From positions 1,994,001 through 2,058,000 of the forward strand of contig NZ_CP029556.1 of the NCBI RefSeq assembly GCF_003293695.1: a stretch of 64,000 bases of DNA. The letters are read 5' to 3'. Within the stretch, counting starts at the first letter, position 1. Every line of letters starts with the position of its first letter. A program made the translations under genes and the position numbers. This DNA comes from Lysobacter oculi. Its GTDB lineage: Bacteria > Pseudomonadota > Gammaproteobacteria > Xanthomonadales > Xanthomonadaceae. This document shows, piece by piece, positions 10,806 through 20,333 of this stretch. The notes under the pieces are model-generated. The model had not been told where the DNA came from and ran no database searches. It worked only from the letters and a program-made list of their open reading frames with translations.

Positions 10806-10935
10806 TCACACCGTCAAGCCATTTTCTCGGAACGATGCAGATGCCCCGCTGGACGCGGAACCCAATGACGGCGGGCCTTACCGCCCGGAGCGATGCATCG
10901 GTTGCACTGCAACATGAACGTCATCTGATAATTAA

Positions 10936-10951
10936 TGTACCAGTCCGTACA
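10936..10951. promoter_or_regulatory. Inverted repeat TGTAC-N6-GTACA between efflux operon and Ax21-like gene
   Basis: TGTACCAGTCCGTACA is an exact inverted repeat with a 6-base spacer in an AT-rich pocket, flanked by TTAA on both sides. It resembles TGTAC-type operators found before tetR-linked RND pump genes in other proteobacteria. It lies about 210 bp upstream of the adaptor start and about 100 bp upstream of the Ax21-like gene, so it could act on either or both. Confidence 0.45.
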
Positions 10952-11052
10952 GCATTAAGCCTTCGTTCGGCGAGGCTGTCGATACTGGCGCCACCGACAC
11001 GCGAACGGCTCCGGCCCCAGCGTCGGCATAACTCCAACAATCGAGGTACATC

Positions 11053-11655
11053 ATGAAGAAGTCCTTGCTCGCCCTGGCCCTGCTGGCCACTGTCCCCTTC
11101 GCCGCCTCCGCGGCCGACGGCATCAACTACAACTACGCCCAGGGTGGTTACGCCCACCTCAACGGCGACCAGGACGTGAAGGCCGACGGCTTCACCCTGG
11201 AAGGCTCGGTAGCCGTGGCCCCGAACTGGCACATCTTCGCCGGCACGCAGCAGCTGAAGGACAAGGATTACGACATCGGCGTGGACGAGTGGAAGATCGG
11301 CGCGGGCTTCAACACCCCGATCAGTGCCAACACCGACTTCGTCGCGCGTGCCGCCTACCAGAAGCTGTCGACCGATGACTCCGACTTCGGGAATGGCATC
11401 GTGATTTCGGGCGCCGATCTCGACGGCTACAGCGTCGAAGCCGGCGTGCGGAGCGCGCTCACCCCGCAGTTCGAAGGCTATGCGATGGCCGGCTACGAGA
11501 AGTACAGCGACAACGACGGCTACGAGGGCCCGAAGGGTGCCTACGGCCGCCTGGGTGGCCAGGTGAAGTTCAACGCCAACTGGGGCGTCTTCGGTGACGT
11601 CAAGTTCGGCGACGGCGACGCCACCTGGAGCGTCGGCCCGCGCATCAGCTGGTAA
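11053..11655 (+). CDS. Ax21-family outer-membrane beta-barrel protein
   Basis: A 200-residue protein with a clear signal peptide cleaved after AASAA (MKKSLLALALLATVPFAASA). The rest is rich in alternating aromatic/polar strands such as INYNYAQGGY and GYAMAGYEKYSDNDG, and it ends in a C-terminal aromatic residue (RISW), as outer-membrane barrels do. It matches the Ax21/outer-membrane protein family of Xanthomonas and Stenotrophomonas. Early reports that Ax21 is a quorum-sensing elicitor were withdrawn, so only an outer-membrane or vesicle role is safe. GAGG precedes the ATG at proper spacing. The gene diverges from the efflux operon and ends in a strong terminator. Confidence 0.85.
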   Translation: MKKSLLALALLATVPFAASAADGINYNYAQGGYAHLNGDQDVKADGFTLEGSVAVAPNWHIFAGTQQLKDKDYDIGVDEWKIGAGFNTPISANTDFVARAAYQKLSTDDSDFGNGIVISGADLDGYSVEAGVRSALTPQFEGYAMAGYEKYSDNDGYEGPKGAYGRLGGQVKFNANWGVFGDVKFGDGDATWSVGPRISW

Positions 11656-11693
11656 GCGACGGCACCACGACGTTCTCCAGAGCGTCAAACGGC

Positions 11694-11725
11694 GAAGGCC
11701 CGGCAGCGATGCCGGGCCTTCTTCG
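11694..11725 (+). terminator. Rho-independent terminator after the Ax21-like gene
   Basis: An exact 11-bp stem (GAAGGCCCGGC at 11694-11704 pairing with 11711-11721) with a 6-base loop is followed by TTCGTTGT. It lies 38 bp after the stop of the Ax21-like gene and could also serve the convergent gpsA gene. Confidence 0.85.
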
Positions 11726-11771
11726 TTGTGGCGATGTGGCGGTGGCCGGCGCCGATGCGCGGCCCGCCCGG

Positions 11772-12797
11772 TCAGGAGAACAGGGTCTTCGGGTATTCCG
11801 CCTTCTGGTCGCGGGCGAGCAGCTGCTGCAGGCCTTCGACCGGAGTCAGTTCGCCATGCAGCACCTGCTGCACCGCGCGGGAAATCGGCAGTTCGATGTC
11901 GTGGCGTTCGGCCTGGCGCATGACTTCGTCGGCGGTCTGGATCGATTCGACCACCTGGCCGATCTCGCGTACCGCGTCGTCAATGGACTGCCCCCGCCCG
12001 AGCGCGAGGCCCAGCCGCCGGTTGCGCGACAGGTCGCCGGTGCAGGTCAGCACCAGGTCGCCCAGCCCGGCCAGGCCCATCAGGGTTTCCGGCTTGGCGC
12101 CGATCGCCGCCGCCAGCCGCAGCATCTCATTGAGGCCGCGGGTGATCAGGCCGGCGCGGGCGTTGAGGCCCAGCTGCATGCCGTCGGCGACGCCGGTGGC
12201 GACCGCCAGCACGTTCTTCATCGCCCCGCCCAGTTCGGCGCCGACCATGTCGTTGCCGGTGTAGGCGCGGAAGGCCGGGCCGTGCATCGCCTCCGCCACG
12301 GTCTGGGCGAAGGCGGCGTCATCGGAATGCACGGTCAGCGCGGTCGGCAGGCCCATCGCCACTTCCTTGGCGAAGGACGGGCCGGTCACCACCGCCAGCG
12401 GCACGCCGGGGCCGAGGATGCCGGCGGCGACTTCATGCAGGAAGCGACCGGAGCCGGGTTCGAAACCCTTGGTCGCCCAGGCCACGCCGGCATCGGCCGG
12501 GCGCAGCGGCGCGAGCGCTTCAAGCGTCTCGGCGAAGGCGTGCGAAGGCACGACCACCAGCACCCAGGCGGCGCCCTGCAGCGCGGCGGCGAGATCGGTG
12601 GTGGCACGCAGGGCGTCCGGCAGCGCGATGCCGGGCAGGTAGCGGGGATTCTCGTGGCGCTGGTCGATGGCGGCGGCGATGTCGCCATCGCGGCCCCACA
12701 GCGTCACCGCATGGCCCTGCCGCGCCAGCAGCGCGGCAAGGGCGGTGCCCCACGAACCCGCACCGAGGACGGCCACGGGTCCTTTGATGGCGGTCAT
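11772..12797 (-). CDS. gpsA: Glycerol-3-phosphate dehydrogenase [NAD(P)+]
   Basis: A 341-residue cytoplasmic enzyme that reduces dihydroxyacetone phosphate to sn-glycerol 3-phosphate, the backbone for phospholipid synthesis. The dinucleotide-binding motif [12 protein letters not shown] lies at the N-terminus. The family signature [17 protein letters not shown], with its active-site lysine, and the C-terminal [12 protein letters not shown] motif are also present. The start is the ATG giving [14 protein letters not shown]; the open frame extends further upstream into secB but that part is not homologous. It follows secB by 16 bp. The order rhodanese-secB-gpsA matches that of enteric bacteria (yibN-grxC-secB-gpsA), except that grxC is missing. 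Confidence 0.96.
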   Translation of the reverse strand: MTAIKGPVAVLGAGSWGTALAALLARQGHAVTLWGRDGDIAAAIDQRHENPRYLPGIALPDALRATTDLAAALQGAAWVLVVVPSHAFAETLEALAPLRPADAGVAWATKGFEPGSGRFLHEVAAGILGPGVPLAVVTGPSFAKEVAMGLPTALTVHSDDAAFAQTVAEAMHGPAFRAYTGNDMVGAELGGAMKNVLAVATGVADGMQLGLNARAGLITRGLNEMLRLAAAIGAKPETLMGLAGLGDLVLTCTGDLSRNRRLGLALGRGQSIDDAVREIGQVVESIQTADEVMRQAERHDIELPISRAVQQVLHGELTPVEGLQQLLARDQKAEYPKTLFS

Positions 12798-12813
12798 CGC
12801 CAAGCGCGAGGGG

Positions 12814-13341
12814 TCAGGCGTTGCCGACGGTTTCGGTGCCGGCCTGGAGTGCGTCGCCGCCTTCCTGCTGCATGGCACGCTGGCGCAGGCCTTCGGCGTA
12901 GAGCGCGTCGAAGTTGATCGGCTGCAGCTGGAACGGCGGGAAGCCGCCATTGCCGACCAGGTCGCTGATCGCGGCGCGGGCGTAGGGGTACAGGATCGCC
13001 GGGCACTGTGCGCCGAGCATCGCGTCCAGGCCCGCCGGGTCGAAGCCGGCCAGGCCGAAGATGCCGGCCTGCTGGACTTCGGCCAGGTAGGCGGTCTTCT
13101 CGCCGGCCTTGCAGGTCAGGGTCACGCCGAGCACGACTTCGAAGGCGTTGTCGTTGAGCTGGGTGACGCGCTGGTTGAGGTTCATCGACAGCTCCGGCTG
13201 GGTCTGCTCGTTGAACACGGCCGGGGCGTTCGGCGACTCGAACGAGACATCGCGGGTGTAGATCTTCTCGACCGAGAAGCTGGCGCCCTGCGCGGCTTCG
13301 TCGATGGGGGCGGCAGCGCCGTTGGCGATGTCTTCGGACAT
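12814..13341 (-). CDS. secB: Protein-export chaperone SecB
   Basis: A 175-residue acidic protein matching SecB across its length. SecB tetramers hold precursor proteins unfolded and pass them to SecA. Recognisable parts are [19 protein letters not shown] near the N-terminus, the beta-strand region [10 protein letters not shown], and the conserved C-terminal half with [18 protein letters not shown] and [13 protein letters not shown]. The extra C-terminal tail is rich in Gln, Gly and Ala. This supply of export chaperone fits the many secreted proteins coded in the window. It lies directly upstream of gpsA. Confidence 0.97.
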   Translation of the reverse strand: MSEDIANGAAAPIDEAAQGASFSVEKIYTRDVSFESPNAPAVFNEQTQPELSMNLNQRVTQLNDNAFEVVLGVTLTCKAGEKTAYLAEVQQAGIFGLAGFDPAGLDAMLGAQCPAILYPYARAAISDLVGNGGFPPFQLQPINFDALYAEGLRQRAMQQEGGDALQAGTETVGNA

Positions 13342-13430
13342 GGTGGAACTCCGTGGAATTTGTGGGTTGAAACGTCGAACTGGGGATTATCGCATGGCGG
13401 CACAAGGAGGCCGCCCGGCGAAACAGGGCT

Positions 13431-13868
13431 TCAGCCGCGGCCCTTGACCGTGGGCAGGCCGGCGCCGCGCCAGCCTTCGATGCCGCCATCGAGCACATAG
13501 ACCTTCTCGAAGCCGGCCTTCACCAGCCGCTTGGCGGCACCGGTCGCGGTCATGCCGGTCTTGCAGACCACCACCACCGGCAACGCCTTGGCGGCGGCGA
13601 GCTGCTTGTTCTCCGGGTCGAACTGGCTCATCAGCACGTTCTTCGAACCGGAGATGTGGCCCTGCTGGAAGTCGTTGAGCGCGCGGATGTCCACCACCAG
13701 TGCGTTGTCACGGTTGACCAGGGCGGTGAGTTCGCCCGCTTTCAGCACCTTGTAGCCCTGCCAGAGGCGGCTGGCCTCGGTGTAGAGCAGGGCGAGCGTC
13801 AGCCCGGCCAGGCCGAGCGAGAGCATCGGGTGGCGGCCGAGGAAGGCGATGAGTTCCTGAAACGTCAC
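13431..13868 (-). CDS. Membrane-anchored rhodanese-domain protein (YibN-like)
   Basis: About 145 residues: a single N-terminal membrane helix (HPMLSLGLAGLTLALLYTEA) followed by one rhodanese domain with the active-site loop CKTGMTATG, in which the cysteine would carry a persulfide. The domain contains the usual DIRALNDFQQGHISGSKN and YVLDGGIEGWRGAGLP segments. I use the GTG in front of TFQELIAFLGRHP as the start, because homologues begin there; the open frame runs 16 codons further. It sits upstream of secB in the conserved yibN-secB-gpsA neighbourhood. Sulfur-transfer function is inferred from the domain; the physiological acceptor is unknown. Confidence 0.85.
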   Translation of the reverse strand: MTFQELIAFLGRHPMLSLGLAGLTLALLYTEASRLWQGYKVLKAGELTALVNRDNALVVDIRALNDFQQGHISGSKNVLMSQFDPENKQLAAAKALPVVVVCKTGMTATGAAKRLVKAGFEKVYVLDGGIEGWRGAGLPTVKGRG

Positions 13869-13935
13869 GACGGTCACCCGGAAAGAGAGGCCGGCGATTC
13901 TCGCACAGCCCGCCACATCGCCACCTGTGGACGGG

Positions 13936-14355
13936 TCAGCGGCCGCCCCAGTAATCCGGCAGGCCCGAGGTCACCACCCAGGTCTTGCTGGCCGCGTCGT
14001 AGCGCCAGCGTTCCTCGTAGCGCACGGTGCGCTCGGTCATGGTGTTGCGGTTGACCACGCCGATCTCGATCAGCCGCATCGACAGGCCTTCGCCCGGCGA
14101 TTCGCTGGTCAGCGGCTTGTAGCCGGTCACCTGCACCTGCGCGTAGCGCTCGCGTTCGATCGCGGTCAGCGGATGCGCGGCCTTGTAGGCCGGGTCGAGC
14201 TGGCCCCAGGCGCCATCCAGGTCACCCCAGCGCACCGCGGCGGAATATGCGTACTGCGCCTGCTCCAGCGCGCCGAGCTGCTTGCCGGTGCCGGCGCTCG
14301 CGCAGGCGGCCAGCCAGATCAGGACCGGGATCAGCAGCAATCGCATCGTGCGCAT
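13936..14355 (-). CDS. Putative lipoprotein of unknown function
   Basis: About 139 residues with a lipoprotein signal peptide (MRTMRLLLIPVLIWLAACAS) whose lipobox LAAC marks the lipidation site. The mature part starts with a short Ala/Gln-rich helix (LGALEQAQYAYSAAVRWGDL) and continues with a compact alpha/beta segment that includes the region around VTGYKPLTSESPGEGLSMRL and ends in DYWGG. I do not recognise a named domain; the pattern resembles NTF2-like or DUF-type periplasmic lipoproteins. The second ATG, three codons on, is an equally possible start. It sits between the rhodanese gene and the thioesterase gene on the same strand. Confidence 0.75.
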   Translation of the reverse strand: MRTMRLLLIPVLIWLAACASAGTGKQLGALEQAQYAYSAAVRWGDLDGAWGQLDPAYKAAHPLTAIERERYAQVQVTGYKPLTSESPGEGLSMRLIEIGVVNRNTMTERTVRYEERWRYDAASKTWVVTSGLPDYWGGR

Positions 14356-14383
14356 GGCGGGGCTCCGCAGGGGTTGCCGCATC

Positions 14384-14839
14384 CTAACGCTTGGCGAAGG
14401 CGACGTAGCGCGCCCGCATCGTGGTGGCGAGGCCGCCTTCGGGCAGCGGCACGCGCGCTTCCACCGTGATCCGCGCCTTGCCGCGCTGGGCGAAGGTGCC
14501 CAGGAAAGCATCGGCATCCTCGCCTTCCGCCGCCACCGCCTCGGCGATGAGGTCGTCCCACAGCGGCGCCAGGTACTGCACCTGGCTGTCGGCGACGAAC
14601 ACCTCGCAACCTTCAAAGCCGGCGGCGTGCAGGCGCGTGGTCACCCAGGCCCAGCCCGCCAGTGTCATCAGCGAAACCAGCGAGCCGCCGAACGCGCAAC
14701 CCTTGTCGTTGAGGTTGGCCGCCAGCGGCGCATGCAGCACCAGCCGCGCGGGTTCGATGTCGCCCAGCCCGACCTGCATCGCGCGCACCATCGGGATGGT
14801 GTCGAGGTGGTCGGCCAGCATCGCGCGCACGTCCTGCAT
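14384..14839 (-). CDS. YiiD C-terminal-type hotdog-fold thioesterase
   Basis: A 151-residue protein matching the stand-alone form of the YiiD C-terminal domain, a hotdog-fold putative acyl-CoA thioesterase. The diagnostic segment is LNDKGCAFGGSLVSLMTLAGW near residues 43-63, which forms the long hotdog helix with its conserved Asn-Asp-Lys-Gly-Cys-Ala-Phe-Gly-Gly-Ser. In E. coli this domain is fused behind a GNAT acetyltransferase, which is absent here. The substrate is unknown. It lies 28 bp upstream of the lipoprotein gene on the same strand and diverges from hemD. Confidence 0.85.
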   Translation of the reverse strand: MQDVRAMLADHLDTIPMVRAMQVGLGDIEPARLVLHAPLAANLNDKGCAFGGSLVSLMTLAGWAWVTTRLHAAGFEGCEVFVADSQVQYLAPLWDDLIAEAVAAEGEDADAFLGTFAQRGKARITVEARVPLPEGGLATTMRARYVAFAKR

Positions 14840-14918
14840 CGGGGGTTCCAGGGTCGGATGAGGGAGCGATGGTACCCGCCGCCTTCCCTTTCACCGCCGC
14901 GCCGGTTCCAATGCAGGG

Positions 14919-15683
14919 ATGCGCGATGCCGGCTTCCTGCTGATTTCACTGCGTCCGGTCGGCGGCCACGACGGCCTGCGCCGCGCCGCCGCGCGTGCCG
15001 GTGGCCGGGTGCTGGCGCTGTCGCCGTGGCGCATCGAGGCCCATGACGATGCCGCCGCCCGCCGCGCCCTGCGCGAGGCGCTGGCCTGCCCGCGCGTGGT
15101 GTTCACCAGCCCGGCGGCGGTACGCGCGGCCGCCACGCTGGGGCCATTGAAGACGAAGCGCGGACAACTCTTCTTGACCGTAGGCGAAGGCACCCGCCGT
15201 GTGCTGGCCCGCGCCGGCGCGCCCGACGCGCAGGCGCCGACGCGGATGGACAGCGAAGGCCTGCTGGCGCTGCCGGCCATGACCGCGCTGCAACGCGGCG
15301 ACGTCATCGGGTTGGTGACGGCGCCGGGCGGGCGCGGCGAGATCGCGCGTCAGTTCACCGCGCGTGGCATCGGCGTGCGGCGCGCGGATGTCTATGCGCG
15401 GGTGCCGGTCGCGCTGCCGGCGGCCCGCATCGCTCAGTTGCACACACTGTTGGACGAAGCCGCCTCGCCCATTTTCCTCGCGCTGTCCAGCGGCGAGGCC
15501 TTCGGGCAGCTGCTGGCGGAGTGGCCGGCGCGCGCACCGAAGGCGCTTCGCCGCGTTACCGTCATCGCCGCCAGCGAACGGCTGGCCGGCCTCGCCCGCG
15601 AGCAGGGCTTCAAGCGCGTGCGGGTGGCGGCGAGCGCACGCCCGGCGGACCTGGTCGCCGCTGTCGAAGCGGCATCGCCATGA
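14919..15683 (+). CDS. hemD: Uroporphyrinogen-III synthase
   Basis: A 254-residue protein with the two-domain HemD fold. It closes hydroxymethylbilane to uroporphyrinogen III in haem synthesis. Sequence conservation in HemD is low; the call rests on LISLRPVGGHDGLRRAA at the N-terminus, VVFTSPAAVRAA and LFLTVGEGTRRVLARAG in domain 2, the glycine-rich VTAPGGRGEIARQFTARG, and the final VIAASERLAGLAREQGF-type segment. The length is as expected. The next gene starts inside its stop codon (ATGA overlap). A second haem gene, hemN, lies at the far end of the window. Confidence 0.85.
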   Translation: MRDAGFLLISLRPVGGHDGLRRAAARAGGRVLALSPWRIEAHDDAAARRALREALACPRVVFTSPAAVRAAATLGPLKTKRGQLFLTVGEGTRRVLARAGAPDAQAPTRMDSEGLLALPAMTALQRGDVIGLVTAPGGRGEIARQFTARGIGVRRADVYARVPVALPAARIAQLHTLLDEAASPIFLALSSGEAFGQLLAEWPARAPKALRRVTVIAASERLAGLAREQGFKRVRVAASARPADLVAAVEAASP

Positions 15684-16048
15684 GCCTGCCGCCGAGCCTG
15701 GATCTGGCCGACATCGCGCTGCACGTGCCGCGCTTCCGCCACTTCTTCCGCTATCCACTGCACGCCAGCGATTTCCACGACCTGCGCGACGGGCGCCGCC
15801 TGCTGGGTTACTACGCCACCAAGCCGCTGTACGGGCGCCTGGACGAGGCCGGGCGCGTGGGCCGCAGCGCCGGTTTCAACGGCGAGATCGCCGGGCTGTT
15901 CGTGCCGTCACCGGCGCGTTCGTTCGCGCATGCGCGGCTGTTCTTCACCCGCATCCGCGCCGAACACATCACCAACGCCAAGGGCCGGCGCGACTGGCCG
16001 ATCATCCGCGCCGCCGCCGAACAGCACCTGCTGGCCGATCTGCGCTGA
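15680..16048 (+). CDS. Conserved-looking hypothetical protein coupled to hemD
   Basis: A 122-residue soluble protein with no signal peptide or membrane helix. It is rich in His, Arg and Phe near the N-terminus (ALHVPRFRHFFRYPLHASDF) and contains RLFFTRIRAEHITNAKGRR further on. I do not recognise a family. Its ATG overlaps the hemD stop by 4 bp, which strongly suggests translation coupled to hemD and supports it being a real gene. A role linked to tetrapyrrole synthesis is possible but unproven. It ends 15 bp from the convergent thiolase gene. Confidence 0.7.
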   Translation: MSLPPSLDLADIALHVPRFRHFFRYPLHASDFHDLRDGRRLLGYYATKPLYGRLDEAGRVGRSAGFNGEIAGLFVPSPARSFAHARLFFTRIRAEHITNAKGRRDWPIIRAAAEQHLLADLR

Positions 16049-16063
16049 AGCCGCGCGCGATCC

Positions 16064-17341
16064 TCAGCGTTCGAGGATCGCCACCACGCCCATCCCACCC
16101 GCCGTGCAGATGGAGATGAGGCAGCGGCCGCCGCCACGCTGCGCCAGTTCCTTCGCCGCCGTGGCGACGATGCGCGCACCTGTCGCGGCGAACGGGTGGC
16201 CAGTCGCCAGCGAGGAACCGTTCGGGTTGAGCTTGGCCGGGTCGATGCTGCCCAGCGCGCCCGGCAGACCGAGGCGGTTGCGGCAGTAGTCGTCGCTCTC
16301 CCAGGCCTTGAGCGTGCACAGCACCTGCGCGGCGAAGGCTTCGTGGATCTCGTAGAAATCGAAGTCCTGCAGGGTCAGGCCGTTGCGCGCCAGCATTTCC
16401 GGCACGGCCACGGTCGGCGCCATCAGCAGGCCTTCGCCGGCGACGAAATCGACCGCCGCCACCTGCACATCGCGCAGGTACGCGAGTGGTGCGTGGCCGT
16501 TCTCGCGCGCCCAGTCCTCGCTGGCCAGGAGACAGGCCGCCGCGCCGTCGGTGAGCGGGGTGGAGTTGCCGGCGGTCAGCGTGCCGCGGCCCGAGGTCTT
16601 GTCGAAGGCGGGCTTGAGCGTCGCCAGTTTCTCGATGGTGGAATCCGGGCGCAGGATGTTGTCGCGCTTCACGCCGCGAAACTCGACGACTAGGTCATCG
16701 AAGAAGCCGCGCTCGTAGGCCGCCGCCAGCTTCCTGTGCGACGCCACGGCCAGCGCGTCCTGCGCCTCGCGGGTGATGCCCCATTCCTTCGCCATGTCCT
16801 CGCAGTGCTGGCCCATCGACTTGCCGGTGCGCGGCTCGGCCACGCCGGGGAAATCCGGCTTCAGCATGCCCGGGCGCAGGCGCAGGAACTGCTTGAGCTT
16901 GCCGCCGAAGGTCTTCTCCGCGTTCGCCCGCAGCAGGATGGCGCGCAGCGCCTTGCCGTAGACGATCGGCACGTCGGAGGTGGTGTCCGAGCCGCCGCCG
17001 ATGCCGGCCTCGATCTGCCCGCTGGCGATCTTCATCGCGATCAGGTTGATCGTGTCGAGCGAGGTGCCGCAGGCGCGCTGCAGGGTGATGCCCGGCGTCA
17101 GCGGCGACAGGCCGGAGGACAGCGTGGCTTCGCGGCCCAGGTTCCAGTCGCTGGAATGCTTGATGACGGCGCCCATCGCCACCTCGCCGAGCTGCTTGCC
17201 CTGCAGGCCGAACTTCTCGACCAGCGCGCCCAGCGTGCGCACCGAAAGACCCATGTTGCCGACATCGGAATACGCCGTGTTCTGGCGGCAGAAGGGGATG
17301 CGGACGCCGCCCAGCACGGCGACACGACGGGACTGCGACAT
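16064..17341 (-). CDS. fadI: Acetyl-CoA C-acyltransferase (thiolase, FadI-like)
   Basis: A 425-residue thiolase with all three active-site elements: the nucleophilic cysteine C91 in RACGTSLD, the histidine in EIHEAFAAQVL, and the distal cysteine in SICTAGGMGVV. GHPFAATGARIVAT supplies the second conserved histidine. The N-terminus (RRVAVLGGVRIPFCRQNTAY) resembles FadI, the long-chain 3-ketoacyl-CoA thiolase of the anaerobic beta-oxidation branch. No FadJ-like partner is adjacent, so acetoacetyl-CoA thiolase remains an alternative. GAGGAG lies properly upstream of the chosen ATG. The open frame extends 192 codons further upstream, antisense to the next gene, and is not used. Confidence 0.88.
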   Translation of the reverse strand: MSQSRRVAVLGGVRIPFCRQNTAYSDVGNMGLSVRTLGALVEKFGLQGKQLGEVAMGAVIKHSSDWNLGREATLSSGLSPLTPGITLQRACGTSLDTINLIAMKIASGQIEAGIGGGSDTTSDVPIVYGKALRAILLRANAEKTFGGKLKQFLRLRPGMLKPDFPGVAEPRTGKSMGQHCEDMAKEWGITREAQDALAVASHRKLAAAYERGFFDDLVVEFRGVKRDNILRPDSTIEKLATLKPAFDKTSGRGTLTAGNSTPLTDGAAACLLASEDWARENGHAPLAYLRDVQVAAVDFVAGEGLLMAPTVAVPEMLARNGLTLQDFDFYEIHEAFAAQVLCTLKAWESDDYCRNRLGLPGALGSIDPAKLNPNGSSLATGHPFAATGARIVATAAKELAQRGGGRCLISICTAGGMGVVAILER

Positions 17342-17417
17342 CGGAACTCCTCGGCACCCTACGGTGGCGCACGGCTTAAACTGCGAGTCTACCGCCCGCC
17401 CCGCCGACACGCACGCG

Positions 17418-18296
17418 ATGACCGACGCCGTTTCCGACCTTTCCGTGCTCGCCGTGATGGCGCTGGAATGGATGCCCGATGCCCCCGCGCCCAGGCCCGC
17501 GCTGTCGCAGGCCGAAGCCGGCGCGCTGGCCGAACGCATCGGCCACGACCTGAGCCTGCTGGTGCCTGAAGCCGCCACCTTGGACCTGGTGGTGATGGGT
17601 GCGCATGTCGATCCCGCCGAAGTGCTGCGCCCGGGCTGGCCGATGCACCGCCGCCTGCACGAACTGCGCCTGCGCGCGCCGGGCCGTAATGCCGGCCCAC
17701 GCATCATCGGTTTCGGTGCGGACGCCGATGGCGACATCCCGCAACCTCTGCAATGCGAGCCGGAACTGGCCGGGGGCCATTTCCGCGTGCTGCCGATCCT
17801 GCTGGCCGGCGATGGCGCGGACGCGGTCGGCGCGCGCATGGAGGAAGTGCTGGTGGACCGCGGCATGGCCCGCGCCGAAACCGCGCTGATGGCGCAGGAG
17901 GCCTTCGGCAGCCGCATCGAGCACGCCCGCTACCTCACCGTCCACGACCTGGCCGCGATGACCGCGCTCAACTACGGCCACATGGGGCTGGAGCCGCTGT
18001 GGCCGCTGGTGGAAACCGCGCTGCTCGCGCCCGCCGGCGAAGCCTGGCTGGATGCGCCGCCGGAACCGCTGTTGAGATATGGCGATGGCGAAGGGCGGAT
18101 CGCGCTGTTCTCCGACGACGCCTGGCGCCGCCGTTACGCGCCGGCCGAAACCGACCCGGCGCGGCTTGAGCGGATGCGCGGCTTCTTCGAAGCCCGGCTG
18201 CGCCAGCTGGCCGCCGTGCTCGACGCGCACGGCATCAACGTCACCTACGTGGACTGCCCGGACCCGGACGGCGCGCGCGCCGCGCTGACGGCCTAG
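17418..18296 (+). CDS. Hypothetical protein of unknown function
   Basis: A 292-residue acidic soluble protein without signal peptide or clear membrane helix. It starts with MTDAVSDLSVLAVMALEWMP and contains conserved-looking blocks such as GHDLSLLVPEAATLDLVVMG, EVLVDRGMARAETALMAQE and LNYGHMGLEPLWPLVETALL. I do not recognise a family. It reads like a full single-domain protein of codon usage similar to its neighbours, so I regard it as a real gene. It diverges from the thiolase gene (76 bp between starts), and its stop overlaps the end of sodC by 4 bp on the other strand. Confidence 0.7.
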   Translation: MTDAVSDLSVLAVMALEWMPDAPAPRPALSQAEAGALAERIGHDLSLLVPEAATLDLVVMGAHVDPAEVLRPGWPMHRRLHELRLRAPGRNAGPRIIGFGADADGDIPQPLQCEPELAGGHFRVLPILLAGDGADAVGARMEEVLVDRGMARAETALMAQEAFGSRIEHARYLTVHDLAAMTALNYGHMGLEPLWPLVETALLAPAGEAWLDAPPEPLLRYGDGEGRIALFSDDAWRRRYAPAETDPARLERMRGFFEARLRQLAAVLDAHGINVTYVDCPDPDGARAALTA

Positions 18297-18814
18297 CGGA
18301 TCACCCCGCAGGCGATCCGGCCGCCGGCATTGCCGGTCGGCTGGGTGGTGTAGTCATCGGTGCCGGCGTGGATGATCACCGCCTTGCCGAGCACGTCGTT
18401 CAACGCGCCGCCCCCGATCACCACGCCTTCGAAATGCGCGTCCACCCGCGCCACGCCGTTGGCATCGGCGACCAGGTTGTCGTTGTCGCCCAGGTGGTGC
18501 GCGCCCTGCGCGGCGCGGCCATGCGGCTGCGCGGTCGGGTTGAAGTGGCCGCCGGCGCTGCTGAAATCGGCGGCGCTGCAATCGCCCTTTTCGTGGATGT
18601 GGAAGGCATGCGTGCTGCCCGGCGCCAGCCCGGCGATGTTGCCGGTCAGGTGGATGCCGGTGCCCATCGGCATCACGGTCAGGGTGCCGGCGACGGAACT
18701 GCCGGTCGCCGGCGACAGCTGCACCGTCGCGCTGGTGCGGCTGGAGGTGGTGGCGCAGCCGGCCAGCGCGAAGGCGCCGACGGCGGCGAGGGCAAGGGGA
18801 AGTCGAAGATTCAT
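18293..18814 (-). CDS. sodC: Superoxide dismutase [Cu-Zn], lipoprotein
   Basis: A 173-residue periplasmic Cu-Zn superoxide dismutase that turns superoxide into hydrogen peroxide and oxygen. Metal ligands are seen in order: HAFHIHEKGDC (copper histidines and disulfide cysteine), GGHFNPTAQPHG (bridging and zinc histidines), AHHLGDNDNLVADANG, DAHFEGV with a zinc aspartate nearby, and the final copper histidine in AVIIHAGTDDY. The active-site arginine and closing cysteine lie in NAGGRIACGVIR. The signal peptide ends in a lipobox (LAGCATT), so the enzyme is probably membrane-anchored. Confidence 0.95.
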   Translation of the reverse strand: MNLRLPLALAAVGAFALAGCATTSSRTSATVQLSPATGSSVAGTLTVMPMGTGIHLTGNIAGLAPGSTHAFHIHEKGDCSAADFSSAGGHFNPTAQPHGRAAQGAHHLGDNDNLVADANGVARVDAHFEGVVIGGGALNDVLGKAVIIHAGTDDYTTQPTGNAGGRIACGVIR

Positions 18815-18896
18815 GGTGCTGCTCCTGCGGGGGATGTCCCGACCCTAGCCGCCCGCCGGTCCATGCGGCATGAAACACGCCGATGCCGCGGTCAAC

Positions 18897-20325
<1,429 letters not shown>

Positions 20326-20333
<8 letters not shown>

